A DNA stretch of 64,000 bases. It comes from Rhabditoides inermis (lineage: Eukaryota; Nematoda; Chromadorea; Rhabditida; Rhabditidae). The stretch lies in NCBI GenBank assembly GCA_963966185.1, contig CAWZYM010000444.1:20001-84000 (forward strand), read 5' to 3'. The position numbers and the translations under genes were made by a program. Below, in pieces: positions 38,740-49,346 of this stretch (within the stretch, counting starts at the first letter, position 1; each line of letters begins with the position of its first letter). Under the pieces are notes generated by a model, which saw only the letters and a list, made by a program, of their open reading frames with translations, ran no database searches and was not told where the DNA came from.

Positions 38740-38832
38740 GTTTTTTTTTCTTAAATTTTGGTTTTGTTTCTCTCTCTTTTTTTCTAGACAGCTTTAATGA
38801 ATTAATGATTAAGCTCATTATATTCTCATTAG

Positions 38833-41800
38833 CGCAAGTTGAACGCCAACAATCAGAAAAAGTTTGGTAACAGCGTGGGAGTTTCACTGGTGAATCTTTG
38901 TGTTATTTCCATTTCAATTATACGGTTTTAGGACTGCATTGGAATCGATCCTCGAAAAGCCTACAAGGAATATCTGAGACTTTCACTGATTGATCAATCA
39001 AAAGAGAAAACAGCGGGAAGCAAAGTGTCGATATCGAGTATGAGCAATGCGAAGGAATCGAAAGAAACAGCTGATGGTTTGACTATGGTCGATTTGGGAT
39101 GGCCGGGAGAACAAAACTACTTTAATGGAAACTGGATCGTTCCCATGGGACTAGCACACAAGTATTTTTGGTTTACTATAAAGTAGGTATAACTAAATAG
39201 TCTTTAGATACATAATGACCGCTGCTCCGACCGCTGACACTGCCATTGACTTCTGGCATGTAGTCTTCCGATACAACTGCAAAGCAATTGTCATGCTTTG
39301 CGACTTCGTTGAAAAAGAGAATGGGCAGTCTGTCGAAAAGTGTTTTGAGTATTGGAACGAAAAGACTCACCGAGTATTCAAAAACCAATTCGCCAAGTAC
39401 AAAGTATGATGATAGTATGATTCCAACATGTTTTGTTTTCTAAAAAAAAACTATAATAGATCAAATGCACATCTGTGAAAAAGTCTGTCATCAAGAATGT
39501 GAAGCACCTGGTTTTCTCAGTGTCAAAGTGAGTCGAACAAAAGTAGAGCATTCAACTAAATACTTCAATAATAGTTCTTATTTTGAACTTACTTATAGTG
39601 GACACGTGACGAAGAAAGTTGAATTGATCCAATACACCGGCTGGCAAGACTGCCTCGCTCCTGAAAACCCGGAAGAGTTGGCACAAGTAATGAAGACGAT
39701 ATATGAGAACATTGGACACACGGACGAGCCAGTGGTCGTCCAATGCGCTGACGGACTCGGAAGGAGCGCCGCTTTTACCGGTACGAAAAGTTTTACTAGT
39801 TTTCTAACACACCATATTCCAGGAATGGATGTTCTCATGAGTATGGTCGACTCTGATCCGAATCCCGGGTCTTTCGATCTGATACAGGTGTTTTCTGTCG
39901 TTTACATTTCAATCACTTATTAAAGATGATGCGTCGATTCCGAGCCAACAGCTACACAGACAAGTGGCAATACTATTTCACCTACATATGTTTCTTCCAG
40001 TTTCACATCATGGTAATTACTAATCTGAAAGATCTTTCCACTAATTGCTGTAGAATCTCACCTATGGCGAAGTGTCAAAAATCTACAACTACATGAAAGA
40101 TCGGAAGATTTCTTTCGTGGAAAAAATGAAGGCGGCATCGGCTGCGGAAAACTACACTGCTCTGGAGAAAAGAAGGGTGGAAACGGCAATGAACTACATT
40201 GATTTCCAAAACGCGAATGACGGGAAGGGGAGAAAGAGGAAGGAATCGTCATCGCAGAAAGAAAGGGTATACAATAATTTTTTGATCAGTTTGTGTCATA
40301 CGAAGTGCTTTAGAAACTGTCTGGAACGTATCTGAATGGCTGTAACGATGAATATCTGCTTGGAAAACTATTGGGATCAGGGACCTACGGAGAGGTCTAT
40401 CAAGCAACTAAAGAAAAGCAAGACTCGAAAATGAACACAACAACCAAAGAATATGAGCATGAAGTGAAGTATGCAATCAAGACAGAGAAACGCGGAATCA
40501 CATGTTCATCGCTCACTGTATGATCATTTTGTATTATCATTTCAACTATACCTATTCAGACGGAAATCTATGTTCTGATGGATGTCTCATCGAATGCGCC
40601 CGAAAACAGAAACCAGATTGTTCAATACATTGACAAAGGTTTCGCTAATAGTTTCGCTAATATTGAATAATACCAAAAGTTATATTCAGGCCGAACTGCG
40701 AGCTTCGATTTTATGGTAATGAGTCTAGTCGGCAAATCTCTCAGCACTATCCAACAACATACTGCCAAAAAACTCAAGTGAAAACTTATTACATTACATC
40801 AATATTCACCACTCTATTTTAGCTCGTTCTCGGCTATGTATATCTCTATCCAGTCTTTCAACGCGATCCATCAGTTGCACAGATGTGGATTCATTCACAG
40901 GTATACCGTTGTTGTGAGCATTTTATTAGGTTTTCAGGGATATCAAACCCGGTAACTTTGCGATCGGTGGGAGGAAGAACGAGAAAGTTGTGTTCATTCT
41001 CGACTTTGGAATGGCCCAGCGAAGCATTGATCGAGTTGGAAACATTGCAGTTTACAAAGGCAAAGAAAAGGGATTGATCGGTACAATGCGGTGAGCAATA
41101 GCAATGTGTAACAAGTGTAAGATCGAGTTAAATCATTTTAAATTTTCAGATATGCCCCTCGCGCAGCTCACGAAATGAAAAAGCAGTATCCTTACGACGA
41201 CATCGAATCCTGGCTCTACATGAGTATTGAGGTTGGTTTCATCAATATTGTTTGCAAAAAAAGTTGTATCAGATGTTCCAAAAACTGCCGTGGAAAGGAA
41301 ATGTGAATTCGGAAGAGGTTCTGCATGGCAAACGCAATCTCATGAAGGGGAACTGTAAGTAATTAATTGAGACATCAATGTTCTGAAGTCACTTCCAGAC
41401 TGGCATTCGATGTGGAACAACGGTCTCCCGATCGCTATGCTTCATCTTATCAAGTTGGTTTTATCTGTATTATTAGAACATCGTGTTTAGAATGATCTAC
41501 GATATGAATCCTGAAGAGGCGCCGGATTACAGAAAGCTGATGCATGTGATGATGGGAGCAGAGTGCGACTGTGATGTGAGTAGTATTCCACTTTTGAACA
41601 TTAGCGTGGTTCATAATTGAATCAACTATCTTCAAAAAATTTTCCTATAGGTTGATCTCAACTGGATAATCTCCGCAAAAATCCATGACAAGGACCAATA
41701 CGAGGTATTCAGAAGATTTGTAGCTAATAGATTGATAAACTCGTACATACATCACCATCTTATAGACTACTACTTTTCTAAAGTATACATTCCATTTCAG

Positions 41801-41875
41801 TTGCAAGCCACTCGTGCAACTTCGAGGGACAAGAAGGCCATTCTCGCTAGCTTCGCTTCTCTTGGGCGATTCTAA
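38833..41875 (+). CDS. Protein-tyrosine-phosphatase / CK1-type kinase fusion protein
   Basis: Nineteen exons join without a frame break: 38833-38889, 38932-39161, 39208-39403, 39460-39527, 39599-39780, 39823-39887, 39926-40012, 40054-40266, 40314-40517, 40560-40638, 40690-40777, 40823-40900, 40938-41090, 41150-41231, 41273-41354, 41399-41453, 41491-41575, 41651-41704, 41801-41875. They give 710 residues and a TAA. Residues 1-310 are a PTP domain: NYFNGNWI and DFWHVVF, a WQD loop (199-201) for the usual WPD, and the C-x5-R signature CADGLGRS (Cys233, Arg239), with Gln instead of His before Cys. A Lys/Glu/Ser-rich linker follows. Residues 380-690 are a CK1-family kinase: glycine loop GSGTYGEV, YAIK lysine, HRDIKPGN (Asp517), LDFG (Asp538), GTMRYAP and DDIESW. 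Both activities look possible. No ATG begins exon 1; the exon is entered from a splice acceptor, so the true start lies upstream, perhaps in the membrane-protein gene. Nematodes have expanded families of both domains, many sperm-expressed. I know of no such fusion. Confidence 0.85.
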
Positions 41876-41970
41876 ACCACTCACTTACATCTCGTATCTT
41901 CCAAAACTTTTCTGATAATGCATACATGTCGAATTCATAACTTACATTTAATTATTCTTATGACATAACA

Positions 41971-42150
41971 AGCAGTTAAAAAGAATATGAACACTGTGTT
42001 TATGTATTAAAGTTTGGCTTCTAGTAAATGTTTCGATATCGAGCATCTGTCAAACATTTCCAAGTACCACGGCAGCCATACGCCAATTCATCGGTCGATC
42101 TCAGAGAGACGGTGGGAGTCATAGGAGGTACCTAGACAGTTGAGAGGGGA

Positions 42151-42197
<47 letters not shown>

Positions 42198-42892
42198 GGG
42201 TTCCTAGACAGTTGAGAGGGGAGAAGAGAGAGAGAGAGGGGGGGGGGGGAGAGAGAGAGAGAGGGAGGGAGGGAGAGAGAGAGAGAGGGTGGAGAGAGAG
42301 AGAGAGATGGGGGTACCTAGACAGTTGGGAGGGGGACAAGAGAGAGAGAGAGAGAGAGAGAGATTGTTTCGCTGCTGTCGAGTTGTGCTCCGATTTGTTC
42401 AGCGTCTGCACCCTTCATATGGGTGCTGTGTTGGATTGTCGTTGCGCGTTCGAAGGTGGCTTGTCATGTGCGTAGTACACGGGCGTGTGTGACTGTGTGT
42501 GCGCGAGGAACTCCTCTTCCCGAGTACACGCGATTTGTGTGCCTGCGGCGACGAGTCCGGATACTTGATCGGGACAGGGAGAGAGATGTGTCGCAGAGTC
42601 GATGCTATGCTAGAGTGATAGGTTTAGGATTGCACACTGTCTGGCGTATGTTGGTTTTCGTGCGTCATTTGTATATATACACGCTGATATCAGATGGATC
42701 TTGGTCAATTCTTCAGTAAATTCTTCCTTTCTGTGATAATATCAATGTGATATGTGTAATTGTCTTACTATTACTCTAGGGGCACCGGTTGCCGGTCGGT
42801 ACTCTGCCGCTCCCACGTGGCTTCAAAAATTACATAGCCAGGGAAACCGCTGGTTGATTCAACCAAACGCGCAGACTATTTTCGGGTTTCAA
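41971..42892. repeat. Tandem duplication, copy 1 (922-bp step)
   Basis: Starts AGCAGTTAAAAAGAATATG in the 3' flank of the kinase gene. It holds the GGTACCTAGACAGTTGAGAG motif three times between GA microsatellites (42150-42370). An undisturbed GCTGCTGTCGAGTTGTGC near 42370 is the empty site for the solo LTR in copy 2. Similarity to copy 2 ends near 42590; the rest is unique. No gene is seen. Confidence 0.85.
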
Positions 42893-43102
42893 GCAGTTAA
42901 AAAGAATATGAACACTGTGTTTATGTAATAAAGTTTGGCTTCTAGTAAATGTTTCGATATCGAGCATTTGTCAAACATATCCAAGTATGTACCAAGGCAG
43001 CCATCCGCCAAATTGCCGTTCGATCTCAGAGAGACGGTGGGAGTCATAGCGGCGGAGGTACCTAGACAGTTGAGAGGCAGAGAAGAGAGAGATAGAGAGA
43101 GA

Positions 43103-43148
<46 letters not shown>

Positions 43149-44012
43149 TTTGCTGCTGTCGATAAAGTAACCTGACACTGGCGGAATCAAGTACTAATCT
43201 ATTTTGTAGATCAGTGAAATCAATGCAATGTGATGGCAATAAAAGGCAACCAAATGGTAGCACAAATTGTGTATTTACGTAGTCAACAAACAATACAAAC
43301 AATAATCTACAGTACAACAAATACGAACACAAAAGACAACGAGCGGAGTCGCGGTCAATATAGGGAAAACACTAGGGAAACCTGGGAAACCTGGACACTG
43401 GTGGGCACTGGGAAACGGCTGCCACGGGGGAACTAAGAAACCTGACGACCTACTGGGGGAAAACCTGGAACTGGAATGGCGTAGAATCCTCGGTGACCAA
43501 TCTTCTTCCAGGGGGCGGAGCTTCGTGTGGGCGGGGCCGAGATCTGCACGAGGTGCACGAGAGGGCGCAGACAGTGCACACGCGACGCGACCACAGAAGG
43601 GAAGACCGCCCGCGGCGTGCACCAGCAGTGTATTGTAGTGTGTTCGTTTCTCAGTTCGATTTGCATTTGTTCGCGATTAATATAGTTCTTATAATTGCAT
43701 TATGATCCTGGTTGTCTTGGCTGTTATATGATAGATACGATAGTGGTTGTAGCCAAGTCGTGACTGCATCAATGTGCGGTCGCGACAGTCGAGTTGTGCC
43801 CGAGTTCACTCAGGTACCGCGTTAGCACCCTTCGTATGGGTGCTGTGTCCATGTTGGATTGTCGTTGCGCGTTTGCAGGTGGCTTGTCATGTGCGTAGTA
43901 CACGGGCGTGTGTGACTGTGTGTGAGCGAGGAACTCCTCTTTCTGACTCGCGATTTGTGTTCCTGCGGCGACGAGTCCGGATACTTCATCGGGACAGGGA
44001 GAGATTTCTGCC
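42893..44012. repeat. Tandem duplication, copy 2 (interrupted by solo LTR)
   Basis: Repeats copy 1 from AGCAGTTAAAAAG to GGGACAGGGAGAGA, with point differences and one 625-bp insertion at 43163-43787. Confidence 0.85.
43163..43787 (-). mobile_element. Solo LTR of the BEL/Pao family
   Basis: Reverse complement of the LTR at 3937-4563, 625 against 627 bp with scattered differences. The 5-bp GTCGA lies on both sides (43158-43162 and 43788-43792), and copy 1 of the tandem duplication has the site with a single GTCGA. It arose by insertion of a full element and LTR-LTR recombination. It is older than the element at position 1, to judge by its differences. Confidence 0.93.
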
Positions 44013-44063
44013 TCTCTCGCATCGCGCGTCGGGTCAAAATGATCTTCCCCCATCCTTGAGCAA

Positions 44064-45287
44064 GGCGATGAGCAAGGCTATGAATTGTTGCGTACCCTTA
44101 ATTATCACTATAGATAAAGCTTCAAGTAATTTTGTAGTAATGTGCAAGCGACTTTACATCTCTTTCTGTGATGCTGAATTAGGCATAAGTTACGGTAGGG
44201 CTTCTGGCAATGCCGTATATGTGCCGTTTACAGGTGACCCTTCTGTTCTAAACAGTTCACTCACATATTCTTCTATCTTCGTAACATTTGCCTTAAAGGT
44301 GCTGCCAGAAATGGCCACAAAATGTACTTTTCGATTACTAACAGTATGAAAGTGTCCGATTTCTTACGCTCTGTCTCGAACACATCCCTTTCTCTATATT
44401 GTGCTGATTTTGCTAGTCTTTTTACTAATCTTCCGCATGATCTCATCTTGCAAAAGATGAAATTTCTTGTTGATATGTGTTTCAAGAATTGTGGAAAACC
44501 AAATATTCTCATTACATCTGCTAAATATTCTAAATATACTTCCGATCCTGTTATGCACATTGCAGACAAGCGTGTAATGTCGGCAAGTGAAATTATAGCC
44601 AAAACTAAGGTTTTGGTTGAAAGCGCTTATGCACAGTACGGTAGTTTTATTTTCAAACAGGTGAAGGGCGTACCACAAGGTGGTAACGCTAGCCCTCTCC
44701 TTGCTTCTCTTACGCTCAGTGTTCTAGAATACGAATACAGTCTTCTTCACCCTCTTGTCTGTAAAAATGAGAAATTCCAAGTTTTCCGTTATGTTGATGA
44801 TGTACTCATTCTCTATGACAAGAAGTCTGATCTTGACACCTTTCTTAAAGCATATCTTCCTAGCAACTTGCAACTGGAGCGCACTAATCGTACTGATTCC
44901 GAGGCACATTTTCTCGATATTACTTTACGTTTCGATACGCATTGGCAAGTAAGTCTGTACAATAAGACTGATGATTATACATTCGACGTTCATCGCTTCA
45001 CGCATTCCGAAAGCACTACTAGTCGCCAAATCTGTTTTGGTAATCTTAAATCAGAAGCTCTTCGCATTGTCCGTTGCTGCACTGATCGCACTGTGCTTTT
45101 GGTTAAACTAGAAGAACTCTACATTACTTTCTGCCGTCTCGGTTTTAAAGCATCTACAGTTAAAGCCGTTCTTTTGAAATACTGTTTCCGTAAACGAGAT
45201 ATCAATAGATCACTTAACCTTTTCAATGTCCAAAATCGTAAATTACTCACCGAAAAAATATACAGTAACTGTGAAACAATTATGTAG
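44064..45287 (+). pseudogene. Reverse-transcriptase half of a Penelope-like element
   Basis: An open frame of 321 codons (44322-45287) carries reverse-transcriptase motifs: A, LYCADFASLFTNL (Asp29); B, KGVPQGGNASPLL; C, FRYVDDVL (Asp159-Asp160). The PQGGN..SPLLA..TLS form of motif B is that of Penelope-like elements. Upstream, in another frame (44064-44320), lies a segment with ITIDKASSNFVVMCK, typical of the region before the RT core, so one frameshift near 44315 breaks the protein. The C-terminus (NRKLLTEKIYSN) runs to 45287, where it overlaps the end of the GIY-YIG frame on the other strand by 45 bp. The RT motifs are intact. Confidence 0.75.
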
Positions 45288-46878
45288 ATCACAAGTAATA
45301 GATTTAAAATTTGTAACGGAATTGAACTTTTTGCTCATAACACGATACTTAAGTTTATCGTTAACGCAATCGAATATTTTGTTAGTGACGATGGAAATAT
45401 TACGATCACTGATAGAGAGAAGATTTTTGTACTGATTAACCATGTCAGAAATAGCATTTCGAACAGTGTTGACAACAGTGGATACAGAGAGTTTGAGATT
45501 GGACACTCTCATATTAGCGCCTTTTTTCATAAATGATCTAAGGGAGTGATTAGAGATGATAGAGAGGTCGCCTGTAAGAACGTGGCCATAGTGGGGATCA
45601 CGGTGAGAATCGTATTCTGCATTGCTGCAGAAACAAGGAATCGAGTCCAGAGAAACTGGTCGGTCTCCTCTGTACTCTTTGATAACACGGCTATGATTCA
45701 CCACATATTTACTCAAACGGTCGGTAGCCAGATGTGTCACTCGAATCTTCTGCTGGTCCTTGCGATTAAAGGAATTAAGAATACACAACACTTCACGAGT
45801 ATTGAACAAGGAAAAGAGACCGAGGCTTTCCATATTTGTGAACAAATAAGGAATTTTCAAGAAAATCGTGTTTTTGAACAAGTCTTTAGTTTTGTTAGGA
45901 GTGTGGTCAATAGACCAATAGTAAACAGACAATACAATTTCGAGTTTTAGCAAGTTTTGAAGAGAACGATTATCGAGAAGATATGACATCAGTTTATTTT
46001 TAGATTTATTAGACATACATAGGACGTTACGGTAACTCTCATACCAATTGCGAGCATTAGCTGCTTGCACAAGGGAAGACGTATCTGGCGTTCCACCTTT
46101 ACCAGAGCCCCTCCTTTTGTTGGGACGCCGGCGAGTCTTCGGGCGGAAATTGAAGTAAGGATGAGATACCTTATCAAAAGGACGAATATGAGAGCGAGTG
46201 ATGGTTTCATATCCTCTGATAGAGTCATTCAGACCCACAGGATATGCTGTAACAAGTGTTCGAATCCAGAATTCTTCACGCTCTTCCAATTTAACATTAT
46301 TCATACGTTTGTCACTATTCACATCCACTACCTCCAAAATAGAGAGTTTGGCAAACGACCAAGAGTGGCCATTTTGAGCAAAATGTTTATAAAGAGGAGT
46401 GTTAGAATACTTATTGTTGATAGCACTCTTATGTTCACGCATACGTTGCAAAAACTTGCGAGAGGACAGGCCAACATATTGAACACCACATAGATCGCAA
46501 GTAATACAGTAGATAACATTAGCAGTATTACAGTCACAGTTCGGAGTTTTCAAAGTCGTAACATGGCAGTTAGTAGCGTAGCAATATATTTTGTTAGAAT
46601 GATCAACCTGAGGACAGATAAGACATTTAGTGTTTGGACAGTGTACACTAGTATGAGTTGTAGAATTAGATACTAGCAGAACGTTTTTCTTTTGACGTTT
46701 TACTAGTATGGAGTCACTGGTAGTAGAGAATTTGGTGATTAAATGCTTGGTTTGTGTGTTTGATTGGGATTTGGCAGGAGTGAAAGGTTTCAGAGACCCT
46801 TGAGGCGGGATGCCTAAATAGGCGCCTATGTACGACGACAGGCCTAGATGACAACTCGGATATCTCTGTTTCCCGAAT
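45243..46878 (-). pseudogene. GIY-YIG endonuclease and linker half of a Penelope-like element
   Basis: Read on the minus strand, an open frame runs from just after TGA TGA near 46880 to TAA at 45243. It carries a Cys-rich segment (CPNTKCLICP, then NCDC), a GIY-YIG nuclease domain (NVIYCITCDLC, QYVGLSSRKFLQRMREHKSA, TPLYKHFAQNGH) and a ~300-residue linker with GHVLTGDLSIISNHSLRSF. A nuclease ahead of the linker and RT fits the permuted Penelope-like clade (Naiad/Chlamys type) rather than the classical order. No ATG precedes the nuclease domain, so the 5' end may be lost. The matching RT lies on the opposite strand. Confidence 0.72.
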
Positions 46879-46879
46879 C

Positions 46880-47195
46880 ATCAAAGCGCAATCGAAGGTG
46901 GCTGCATGACAACCTCAGTAGTGAAATAAGAATAACATGTCATGGGCCCGGACCACATGAGCCCTCCAGAGAGTAAAACAAATAGAATAAAAGAAAGAAA
47001 GAAATGTGTATAGATGTGTGACTCCTGCTACCAAACACTAATAGATCCAAAAAAGTACAGGTATGGGAAGGAAATAAGAAAGATTCTAATATTGCGGGTA
47101 AAATGTAATGAAATGAATGAAAGAAAAATATGAATGAAAAACTAACTTTCTCGTAGAGAGAAAGAAAGATAAAATGAAGAATAAGTAAACCCACT
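46880..47195. other. AT-rich spacer, no gene seen
   Basis: Purine-rich low-complexity DNA between the Penelope-like element and the stem-loop cluster. It may belong to the element's end. Confidence 0.4.
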
Positions 47196-47199
47196 CACT

Positions 47200-47400
47200 G
47201 TCTCAAGGTGCATTTATGAGACTAGAGTGGGGTGAGCTGCTCTGTGCGACTGGCCAGGGTACCCGGCCGGTCACGGTGAGCAGCTCCGCACAATCCTTCC
47301 AGGTGCACTTAGGAAGGCATGCCGCGTTCTCCCAGGTGCACTTAGGGAGAACGGAGTCGGCACGGTGCAAGTCTCGCCGTAAACGGTGAGAGAGAAAATG
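47200..47400. ncRNA. Cluster of stem-loops sharing an AGGTGCAYTTA loop
   Basis: Three hairpins have different stems but the same 11-nt loop: GTCTCA/TGAGAC (47200-47222, loop AGGTGCATTTA), CCTTCC/GGAAGG (47295-47317, loop AGGTGCACTTA) and GTTCTCCC/GGGAGAAC (47326-47352, loop AGGTGCACTTA). Between the first two sits a two-part stem: GAGCTGCTC with GAGCAGCTC (47234-47286) enclosing GACTGGCC...GGCCGGTC (47248-47272). A fourth hairpin CTCGCCGT/ACGGTGAG follows at about 47372-47390. Conserved loops on changing stems suggest a folded RNA. The loop contains the palindrome GTGCAC, so loops could kiss one another. Strand and function are unknown. It may be part of the Penelope-like element's end. Confidence 0.5.
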
Positions 47401-47561
47401 AAGTAATACTGACAGAATAACTGGTAGTAGAATACATATACAATATTGATTTATACGACAAAAAAGGTCAGACGTGCCTATAAAAGGCAGGGCAGGAAAG
47501 TATAACGTATAGAATAAAATGTGAAACAGTTAGAAGAAGTAAATGTAACGGAATAAATCAG

Positions 47562-48303
47562 GCAACGCAATATCAAACTGTCGAAATGGTCGTCACTCCT
47601 CTCGTCAAGAAAGAGGCCCAGGCACACTTCAACTGTCTTACACTGGAAGGTAATCGATAGTCGATCGATACATCGATCAATCAATCGATATCAGGGGCGG
47701 AGCTGGAGGGTCAAGGAGGGCCGGGTTCGGCCGGAGCTCACTGGGAGAAACGACTGTTTCGCAACGAGATGCTAACTGCATCGTGAGATCCCATCTCTTC
47801 TCTATCTCTATATCTTTCGATCAATGAACATCTAGATTGAATATCGATTTATTGATTAATTTCAGAGACACTAAGATCCCTCCAGTCATCACTCGCATGA
47901 CGCTGGCTCTGCTCGAAGATAGTGGATGGTACAAGGCCGACTATCGGTAATTGTTTTGTACGATGATACTGTTGTCTACTGTGCTGTAAACGTAGGGCGA
48001 ACAATTTAATGAAAGTGTGGTCAGTCAGAAAACATTTCCTAATTAGCTGGAAGGAATTTGAGACATTTCGGTGGTAGTTGGTAGTAGTTGTAGGGTAGTT
48101 TGAAGGTAACTTATGTACTTGACTGAATATCGTTTCAGCCAGGCGTCTCGTATGCAGTGGGGTCGGGGTCTGGGGTGTGGATTCGCGCAGAAGAGCTGTG
48201 GAGAGTGGATAGCAACGCGTAGAAAGGCGGGAAAGTCGCCCACCCCATTCTGTGATAGAGTGGATACCAGTCTGACGGATGGCACTGTACATACGCACAG
48301 GTG

Positions 48304-48347
<44 letters not shown>

Positions 48348-49346
48348 ATTATCTTTTCTAGGTGCTCATCTGACCGCAAGAGTATGGGAGCGTGCGATAT
48401 CAAAAAATCGTATAAGGCTCTTCCCAAGCGAGTCCAATACTTTGACAAAGTCGCCAACCAGAAAACATCGGAAGCCGCGAAGTTCGGGGGAGCACATAAG
48501 TTCATGGACTACTGCCCATATGTACAGGAGCTGGTGAGCATATCTCTCTCTCTCTCTCTCTCTTCTCTATCTCCTCTCTCCTCTCATATCCATATTTTTT
48601 CAGCCCCTACGCATCGTTTGCGATGGCTCATCTGGTGCCGAAAACCGCAAGTACAATATGCAGGTGATTCGCATTCTTAACTATTGCATGATATGAACAA
48701 TACTCAGGAATTCGGTGCGTCGTCTCGCTGCATTGACACTGAGGGCGCTTGGACAAAAGTCGGACACACACTGGAGGGAGGGTGCTACAAGGTATGATAG
48801 CACAATTTGCGAATGCGTTCTTGGCGAGACGCCAAGCCGCTGCAGCGCTCGGATGGTGGACACGCGACGCGGCCTGCGCGCTCTCTTTTCTAGTACTCTC
48901 TGGGAAGTGTCTGACCGAGGGAAGAGATATTGAAGAACTTACTGGTTGCCATGTTTGAAGCTAATCTAAAATCATCTATTACACAAAGCTAGTCGGTGGT
49001 TAAAAAAAACTTCTACAAGTAAACCAAAAGGCGGCTTTTTTTCAGACGACGTGCTATTCGACTGCCGTCTACATTGAAATGATGGGCAGACCGTACAGGT
49101 GTGAGAAAGACGGAGAGGGGACGAGGATAGCCATTGATGAGGTGGGCATTCACTTCACTGTACCTCACTCCAATCACTGTTCAGATCGACCACTATCGCA
49201 ACAATCTCAACGGAAATCTCATCTGTCCGGCCTATGAAGAGATTTGCGATGGCACCGGATATCCCGATGAGCCGGCCCCGCCTCCTAAGAAGAGTCCGCC
49301 TACAAAGGCTCCGCCTCCTAAGAAGGCTCCGCCCACCAAAAACTAA
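47562..49346 (+). CDS. Leishmanolysin-like (M8) metallopeptidase, C-terminal part only
   Basis: Nine exons join in frame to 330 codons and TAA: 47562-47649, 47695-47782, 47866-47946, 48139-48300, 48362-48533, 48604-48663, 48708-48791, 49046-49141, 49185-49346. The product follows the animal leishmanolysin-like family in order: VTPLVKKEAQAHFNC, the GAELEGQGG..HWEKRLFRNEMLT segment, TLALLEDSGWYKADY, MQWGRGLGCGF, then the Cys-rich tail (FGGAHKFMDYCP, NGNLICPAYEEICDG). The C-terminus is a Pro/Lys repeat (PPPKK, PPTK). The zinc-binding HExxH exons should lie 5' but are not in the 3.2 kb between this exon and the tandem duplication; a retroelement and repeats lie there instead. The gene is thus probably 5'-truncated and proteolytically dead, unless the missing exons lie across a very long intron. 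Introns hold CT repeats. AATAAA near 49358 may be the poly(A) signal. Confidence 0.85.

Noticed and set aside
42140..42475. Arg/Glu-rich proteins from GA repeats (also 8268-8537, 57073-57408, 59288-59582 and 60346-60561)
   Set aside because: Low-complexity GA/CT microsatellite translations.
44064..46878. Twin-priming inversion as the cause of the opposed halves
   Set aside because: Twin priming inverts the 5' part and leaves a divergent order. Here the 3' ends of the two halves meet.
46840..46880. Hammerhead ribozyme in the Penelope-like element
   Set aside because: The minus strand has TTGATGATTCGGGAAAC, close to the CTGATGA...GAAA core, but the first base is wrong and there is no room for stem II. 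Not supported without a motif search.
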